A DNA stretch of 37,488 nucleotides from Thalassotalea sp. 42_200_T64. GTDB lineage: Bacteria; Pseudomonadota; Gammaproteobacteria; Enterobacterales; Alteromonadaceae. Positions 33,349 to 37,488 of the stretch are shown here, piece after piece. The DNA is taken from NCBI GenBank assembly GCA_002162925.1, contig MABC01000033.1, positions 1 to 37,488 of the forward strand. Direction: 5' to 3'. Below the pieces are notes generated by a model, which saw only the letters and a list, made by a program, of their open reading frames with translations, was not told where the DNA came from and did no database searches. The position numbers and the translations under genes were made by a program. The number at the start of each line of letters is the position of its first letter. Position 1 is the stretch's first letter.

Positions 33349-34803
33349 TTAAGTACCACAAAATGTGTGGTAATTTTTATCGGCTTCGGCATCGGTTTGC
33401 TGAAAATACTCAACGCCAGTTTGCACGTCATAAGGGGACCGTAAAAACCTTAAATAGTATTCCGCAGCATCAGCATTGCCACTTTTCTGGCATTGTTCGA
33501 GCACTTCTTCCACATGATGGTTTCTCGGGATCAGTAGTGGATTATTGTTTTGCATTAAACGTTTTGCCGCCGAAAAATCGATATTGGCAACGCTTAACTT
33601 AGCTTGCCAACTATCATACCAATTACCTAACTTACCTTTTATTTTCTCTGCGATTTCGACTTGCTCAAAGCTATTGGTGAGTTCGGTAAAGGTTTGAGTA
33701 TAATCAAGATCGCTATGTTGCATGATGGTCAATAATTCTTTTAGATGAGTAATGTCGGCATCATCAAGGCTGGCAAAGCCTAATTTATTGGCAAGCATGG
33801 TATTAAACGCTTGCTCGTATTGCGCTGAAAAATTGATAATTAACGGTTCAATTCGTTTCACGGCGCTGTCTTGATCGCTATCGATAAGAGGCAATAACGC
33901 CTCAGCGAAGCGCGCCATATTCCATAGCGCTATGCTCGCCTGGTTACCAAAGGCATATCGACTATTTCTGTCGATAGAACTAAATACGGTAGCAGGATTG
34001 TATACCCCCATCATCGCGCAAGGGCCAAAATCGATAGTTTCGCCGCAAATGGCGGTATTATCAGTATTCATTACGCCATGGATGAAACCTACCCGCATCC
34101 ATTGCACGATCAACTCGATTTGTTTATTGATAACTCGTTCAAGCAACTGCACAAAGCGCTCAGTTGTATTGTCTTTAATATCGGAATAGTGGCGGTCAAT
34201 GGTGTAATCGGCCAAAGAGAGTAAAGACTCGATATCACCACGAGCGGCAAAGTATTGAAAGGTACCAACTCGGATATGACTAGTTGCAACGCGGGTTACT
34301 ACCGCACCGGGCAGCGCTACTTCACGAATAACATTTTCGCCAGTGCTGACAACCGCTAAACACCTTGATGTGGGTACGCCAAGCGCGTACATGGCTTCAC
34401 TCATGATGTATTCACGAATTGCTGGCCCAAGGGCGCAGCGACCATCGCCTTGTCTGGAAAAATGGGTTGGTCCTGAACCTTTCAATTGAATATCGCGACG
34501 AATGTTTTCACTATCGATAACTTCACCCAACAGATGTGCACGGCCATCGCCGAGTTGCGGGTTAAAGTGGCCAAATTGATGGCCGGCATAGGCAAGCGCT
34601 ATCGATTGGGCGCCGTTTGCAATTTCATTCCCGGAAAAAACCTGAGCAAGTTTTTTCTCATCCTGGTACTCGTCAGTGCTTAGTTGCAGGCTTGACGCTA
34701 AGTCTTTGTTCCATAGTTGTAATTTTGGCGCTGCTACAGGTACTGGCGCGATACGCTGAAAAAAAGCGCTGCCAAGGTTGATATATGTGTTGGAATATTT
34801 CAC
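33349..34803 (-). CDS. selO: SelO/YdiU-family protein AMPylase
   Basis: A 484-residue pseudokinase-fold protein that transfers AMP to Ser/Thr/Tyr of target proteins in the SelO family, linked to redox stress. Family blocks: AYAGHQFGHFNPQLGDGRAH, QLKGSGPTHFSRQGDGRCAL, GPAIREYIMSEAMYALGVPT, RVGTFQYFAARGD, GFIHGVMNTDNTAICGETID (metal/catalytic D-N pair) and DFGPCAMMGVY. The C-terminal end has a Cys three residues from the end (FCGT), where many eukaryotic SelO have selenocysteine. It begins with GTG at 34803; no in-frame ATG is close. Full family length. Confidence 0.95.
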   Translation of the reverse strand: MKYSNTYINLGSAFFQRIAPVPVAAPKLQLWNKDLASSLQLSTDEYQDEKKLAQVFSGNEIANGAQSIALAYAGHQFGHFNPQLGDGRAHLLGEVIDSENIRRDIQLKGSGPTHFSRQGDGRCALGPAIREYIMSEAMYALGVPTSRCLAVVSTGENVIREVALPGAVVTRVATSHIRVGTFQYFAARGDIESLLSLADYTIDRHYSDIKDNTTERFVQLLERVINKQIELIVQWMRVGFIHGVMNTDNTAICGETIDFGPCAMMGVYNPATVFSSIDRNSRYAFGNQASIALWNMARFAEALLPLIDSDQDSAVKRIEPLIINFSAQYEQAFNTMLANKLGFASLDDADITHLKELLTIMQHSDLDYTQTFTELTNSFEQVEIAEKIKGKLGNWYDSWQAKLSVANIDFSAAKRLMQNNNPLLIPRNHHVEEVLEQCQKSGNADAAEYYLRFLRSPYDVQTGVEYFQQTDAEADKNYHTFCGT

Positions 34804-35015
34804 AATGAACGACTTAACTCTGAGTTTATGGTGTAATCATAATAAACTAAAATGGACAAGAAGAATGCAAACAAAGTCGTTTTTATCACTGTTTGGCGAT
34901 AGTTTCAGCGGCTTTTTTTGATCTAAAATAGTATATAACTGAAAAAAGCGCAGACAGTTTTAAATTTTTTCCATATAATCAAATACAATTTTTTAACATA
35001 ATAAGAGTAGTCACT

Positions 35016-35315
35016 ATGAAAAAATTAGCTCTAGCATTAGCAGCTACAGTAGTAATGACAGCGCCAGCAATGGCTGCTGACGTTGAAGCAGGTAAAGCAA
35101 AATCAGTAATGTGTGCCGCGTGTCACGGTGCCAATGGTGTATCTGCTATTCCTATGTACCCAAATCTTGCTGGTCAAAAAGAAGCATATATTGCCAAGCA
35201 ACTTAAAGATTTTAAATCGGGTACACGTAAAGACCCAGTAATGGGAAGTATGGCTATGCCATTAACTGACGCTGATGTTGCTAACTTAGCTGCGTATTAC
35301 GCAAGCCTTAAGTAA
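35016..35315 (+). CDS. Monohaem class I cytochrome c, periplasmic
   Basis: 99 residues with a signal peptide ([19 protein letters not shown], cleaved near residue 21). The haem-binding motif is C33-A-A-C36-H37, and an axial Met lies in the VMGSMAMPL region (about residues 76-82). The remaining helix ([15 protein letters not shown]) is typical of the c4/c5-like family. It probably carries electrons between quinol oxidation and terminal oxidases or reductases. It has its own terminator at 35331-35360. The next gene encodes a related cytochrome with the same YPNLAGQ and PMxxxL.xx(D/E)(A/V)...LA.YYASL pattern, a probable tandem duplication. Confidence 0.92.
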   Translation: MKKLALALAATVVMTAPAMAADVEAGKAKSVMCAACHGANGVSAIPMYPNLAGQKEAYIAKQLKDFKSGTRKDPVMGSMAMPLTDADVANLAAYYASLK

Positions 35316-35330
35316 GCGATAAAGACATAA

Positions 35331-35360
35331 AAAAAGCGCATATTAGATGCGCTTTTTTTT
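35331..35360 (+). terminator. Terminator after the first cytochrome c
   Basis: AAAGCGCA and TGCGCTTT pair around TATTAGA, followed by an eight-base T-run, 16 bases after the stop. Confidence 0.92.
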
Positions 35361-35561
35361 ACTTCACGGATGATGGAATGCAAACCACCAAGGACCACTC
35401 CATCTCATCCATGAGAACATGGCATTCATTACATCCGTGTAAATCATGGTTTTAGGTTTGTAGTAGGGATGTGCTTATATTCTGCTTTGTTCATCGATGA
35501 GCTATATGCAAATATACCAAGAACTGTATAATCCTTGCATTGTGTCTTAAAAATTTCTCCT

Positions 35562-36029
35562 ATGTTTAAATACCTAATCATACTTTTCCTATTTTTATTT
35601 TCGGCGACAATTTCTGCCGAGAATAGCCTTGTACAATCGAGTGAGTCTGTAGCTATTGATAGCTCCATTGCACTGGCCGAAGATGAAATAAACTTCGATC
35701 AAGCTGCTGAACTGGCAAAGCAACAACGGCTGAAAACCCAAGTTGAGTTTTGTGCCCCATGTCACGGTAAAAATGGCTTATCGAGTTTGCCCATTTATCC
35801 AAACCTTGCCGGTCAACATCAGCAATATTTATTAAAACAGTTATTGGCTTATAAATATCGACGCAGAAAAGATGCGGTGATGTCGCCGATGGTGAGTCGT
35901 TTAAATGAAGATGAGCTGGTTGAATTAGCACATTATTATGCCAGTCTTAGCAGTGACATCAGTCAAGTTGAAATAAATGGAGAGTTTAATGAAAGTTCTG
36001 AAGCGAGCGAAAATACCAATGAAAATTAA
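35562..36029 (+). CDS. Monohaem cytochrome c with N- and C-terminal extensions
   Basis: 155 residues from ATG 35562; the frame is open to TTG 35535, but the signal peptide (FKYLIILFLFLFSATISA) begins at 35562. The haem motif is CAPCH, followed by GKNGLSSLPIYPNLAGQHQQ, a lysine/arginine-rich loop (KYRRRKDAVMSP) and the closing helix (DELVELAHYYASLSSD). It clearly parallels the upstream cytochrome. A 40-residue segment before the haem and an acidic Ser/Glu/Asn-rich tail (EINGEFNESSEASENTNEN) are extra. It overlaps the next gene by about 40 bases in another frame, so the two are translationally linked. There is no strong ribosome-binding site. Confidence 0.85.
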   Translation: MFKYLIILFLFLFSATISAENSLVQSSESVAIDSSIALAEDEINFDQAAELAKQQRLKTQVEFCAPCHGKNGLSSLPIYPNLAGQHQQYLLKQLLAYKYRRRKDAVMSPMVSRLNEDELVELAHYYASLSSDISQVEINGEFNESSEASENTNEN

Positions 36030-37329
36030 TAATTGTATTGTAATAGCTTTAGCCGCAATACTCTTTTCTTGTGGTGACCAATCCCAGTCAAAAACTCCTG
36101 AACAACAAGTAATAATAGAGGTTGCAATGAATCAACTGGCCGAGCGTTATGTAAAATTAGCCTTATTGGTTGGTAAGCATCAAGATTTCTATATTGATGC
36201 TTATTACGGCCCCAGTGAATGGCAAGAGCAAGCCGAAAAATTATCGCTAAAAACCTTATTGGTGCAAGCCGATGATTTATTAACGGATATAGTTCAGGCG
36301 ACTGCAACTGCCGGTGAACATCTGCGCAAAGATATGTTATTGGTTCAAACCCGTTCAGTGAAAGCCTTTATTGAGCAATTAAATGGCAAGCAGTTCAGCT
36401 TTGATCAAGAGTCGATGGCCTTATATGACGCCAAATCGCCCAATTTAACCGAGACAGATTTTGATAAAGCCTTGACCGAATTAGACAGTTTATTGCCTGG
36501 GCATGGTGATTTAAACCCAAGGTTAGTCGAGTTTAAAGCACAGTTTGTGGTGCCATTAGATAAGCTAAACAAAGTTTTTGTCGCCGCTATCGAAGAATCG
36601 CAAAAGCGCACCAAAGCCAATATTGATTTACCCGAGAATGAATCGTTTACCATAGAATACGTTAACGATAAGCCCTGGAGTGGTTACAACTGGTATAAAG
36701 GCAATAGTTACAGTTTGATCCAGGTAAATACAGATTTCCCAATACAAATTGATCGTGCTATCGATTTAGCCAGTCATGAAGGATACCCAGGGCACCATGT
36801 GTTTAATTCATTAATGGAAAAACATCTGGTCAATGGCAAAGGCTGGGTTGAGTATTCCGTGTACCCGTTATATTCGCCGCTTTCTTTATTAGCTGAAGGC
36901 AGTGCAAACTACGGTATTCAGGTTGCGTTTAATCACCACGATCGTATCGCCTTTGAAAAGAACGTGTTATTTCCCTTAGCCGGTTTAGATGCCTCGAAAG
37001 TGGAAACCTATTATCAGGTGGAAGCGATTCTAGGCAAGTTAACTTACGCCGGTAATGTTGCCGCTAAACGCTATTTAGACGGTCAAATTGATAAGCAGCA
37101 AGCGATAGATTTTTTAATGAAGTACGCACTCAGCAGTGAAGAGAAATCGTTACAACGTATCGGCTTTATCGAGCGCTATCGGGCCTACGTAATTAACTAT
37201 AATCTTGGTCAGGACTTGGTGAAAGATTACGTTGAATTTCGCAGTGGCGATGATGACAATAAACGCTGGCAAATATTTGCCGATTTATTATCGAACCCCA
37301 AAAGCGCGTCAATGATGGTTGTTCGCTAG
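35989..37329 (+). CDS. DUF885-like metallopeptidase lipoprotein
   Basis: 446 residues from ATG 35989, where GGAGAG lies 4 bases upstream; ATG 36019 would shorten it by 10. A signal peptide ends in a lipobox (ILFSC), so the protein is likely a lipoprotein (Cys about residue 28). Around residue 263, HEGYPGHH is the H-E-x-(x)-P-G-H-H zinc-like motif of the DUF885 family, followed by LAEGSANYG (a further Glu ligand candidate). The usual DUF885 proteins are longer (about 580); this one seems to be a compact member. It starts inside the cytochrome gene, 41 bases before its stop, so the two are co-transcribed. The substrate is unknown. Confidence 0.75.
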   Translation: MKVLKRAKIPMKINNCIVIALAAILFSCGDQSQSKTPEQQVIIEVAMNQLAERYVKLALLVGKHQDFYIDAYYGPSEWQEQAEKLSLKTLLVQADDLLTDIVQATATAGEHLRKDMLLVQTRSVKAFIEQLNGKQFSFDQESMALYDAKSPNLTETDFDKALTELDSLLPGHGDLNPRLVEFKAQFVVPLDKLNKVFVAAIEESQKRTKANIDLPENESFTIEYVNDKPWSGYNWYKGNSYSLIQVNTDFPIQIDRAIDLASHEGYPGHHVFNSLMEKHLVNGKGWVEYSVYPLYSPLSLLAEGSANYGIQVAFNHHDRIAFEKNVLFPLAGLDASKVETYYQVEAILGKLTYAGNVAAKRYLDGQIDKQQAIDFLMKYALSSEEKSLQRIGFIERYRAYVINYNLGQDLVKDYVEFRSGDDDNKRWQIFADLLSNPKSASMMVVR

Positions 37330-37357
37330 AATAAAACGTTTATCAAAATAATCAATT

Positions 37358-37380
37358 AGGAGCCTTTGGGCTCCTTTTTT
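37358..37380 (+). terminator. Terminator after the DUF885-like gene
   Basis: AGGAGCC and GGCTCCT pair around TTTG, followed by TTTTTT ending at 37380, 29 bases after the stop. It directly abuts the hairpin-rich sequence starting at 37381. Confidence 0.92.
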
Positions 37381-37488
37381 GTTTGCCCAGCAAAGCTGGC
37401 AAACCCGACAGACTGAAAGAAGTCTGTATCACCCTGACTAAGGGGAAGATAATCCGAATGGCAAGGGCGTTATCGGCTAACGATAGGG
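37381..37488 (+). mobile_element. Possible 5' end of a class C group II intron, cut by the window edge
   Basis: Directly after a terminator T-run, the sequence starts GTTTGCCCAGC, close to the GTGTGCCCGGC start of the Oceanobacillus iheyensis IIC intron as I recall it (consensus GTGYG; one base differs here). It is dense in short hairpins: 37381-37404, ACAGACT/AGTCTGT (GAAA-containing loop), CCCT/AGGG and TATCG/CGATA. The segment GCAAGGGCG then a hairpin resembles the domain I stretch GCAAGGGTG of IIC introns. Class C introns are known to insert just after terminators. The long perfect first hairpin is unusual for an intron start, so another structured element is possible. Confidence 0.4.

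Overview
The window reads as chromosomal DNA of a marine gammaproteobacterium of the order Alteromonadales, probably Colwelliaceae (Colwellia or Thalassotalea-like). This is inferred from the AT-rich sequence, the gene set (SelO, UmuDC, MetE/MetR, GlyGly-CTERM sorting, a LETM1-like protein, a TonB-like protein) and many short intergenic repeats. It is not proven by any marker gene. No rRNA, tRNA or CRISPR array was seen.

Layout. 1-420: the 3' end of an IS200/IS605-type tnpB with its right-end hairpin. 470-1252: 3-hydroxybutyrate dehydrogenase. 1514-4785: a MarR regulator divergent from a tyrosine-catabolic operon (HPPD, a VOC protein where homogentisate dioxygenase would be expected, and fumarylacetoacetate hydrolase). 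4790-5350: three 51-bp tandem repeats followed by a MITE. 5352-8583: a DUF945 protein, a 47-residue membrane protein and an M20 peptidase. 8750-12029: metE and metR, divergent, with palindromes between them. 12479-15831: an S9 peptidase, a LETM1-like protein and a cyclophilin with a GlyGly-CTERM tail. 15917-17816: tandem repeats, a frameshifted SSS-family transporter and a decayed IS relic with hairpins like those at the left edge. 17907-20460: a PQ-loop-like membrane protein and umuDC under a near-consensus LexA box. 20503-23732: RidA, a TonB-like gene broken by one in-frame stop, a beta-barrel protein, a double CDGSH protein and a second MITE.

23759-30029 is the most distinctive region. A tight four-gene operon (CitE-like lyase, AMP-forming acyl-CoA synthetase, a second CitE-like lyase, mesaconyl-CoA hydratase) is divergent from a third, different CitE-like lyase. 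No other ethylmalonyl-CoA pathway gene is present. The set fits CoA activation, hydration/dehydration and retro-Claisen cleavage or condensation of a C4/C5 (branched) dicarboxylate, joining mesaconyl-CoA, beta-methylmalyl-CoA or citramalyl-CoA to glyoxylate, propionyl-CoA, pyruvate or acetyl-CoA.

30279-37380 holds a membrane protein/XRE regulator pair with a clear promoter and operator, a radical SAM protein, an oxidoreductase with an internal deletion, a DUF3630-like protein, SelO, two monohaem cytochromes c and a DUF885-like lipoprotein. At the right edge, directly after a terminator T-run, a hairpin-rich sequence resembles the 5' end of a class C group II intron.

Three genes are visibly broken (transporter frameshift, TonB-like stop, oxidoreductase deletion), and there are several MITEs and IS relics. 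This suggests continuing gene decay by small lesions, although assembly errors could explain single cases.
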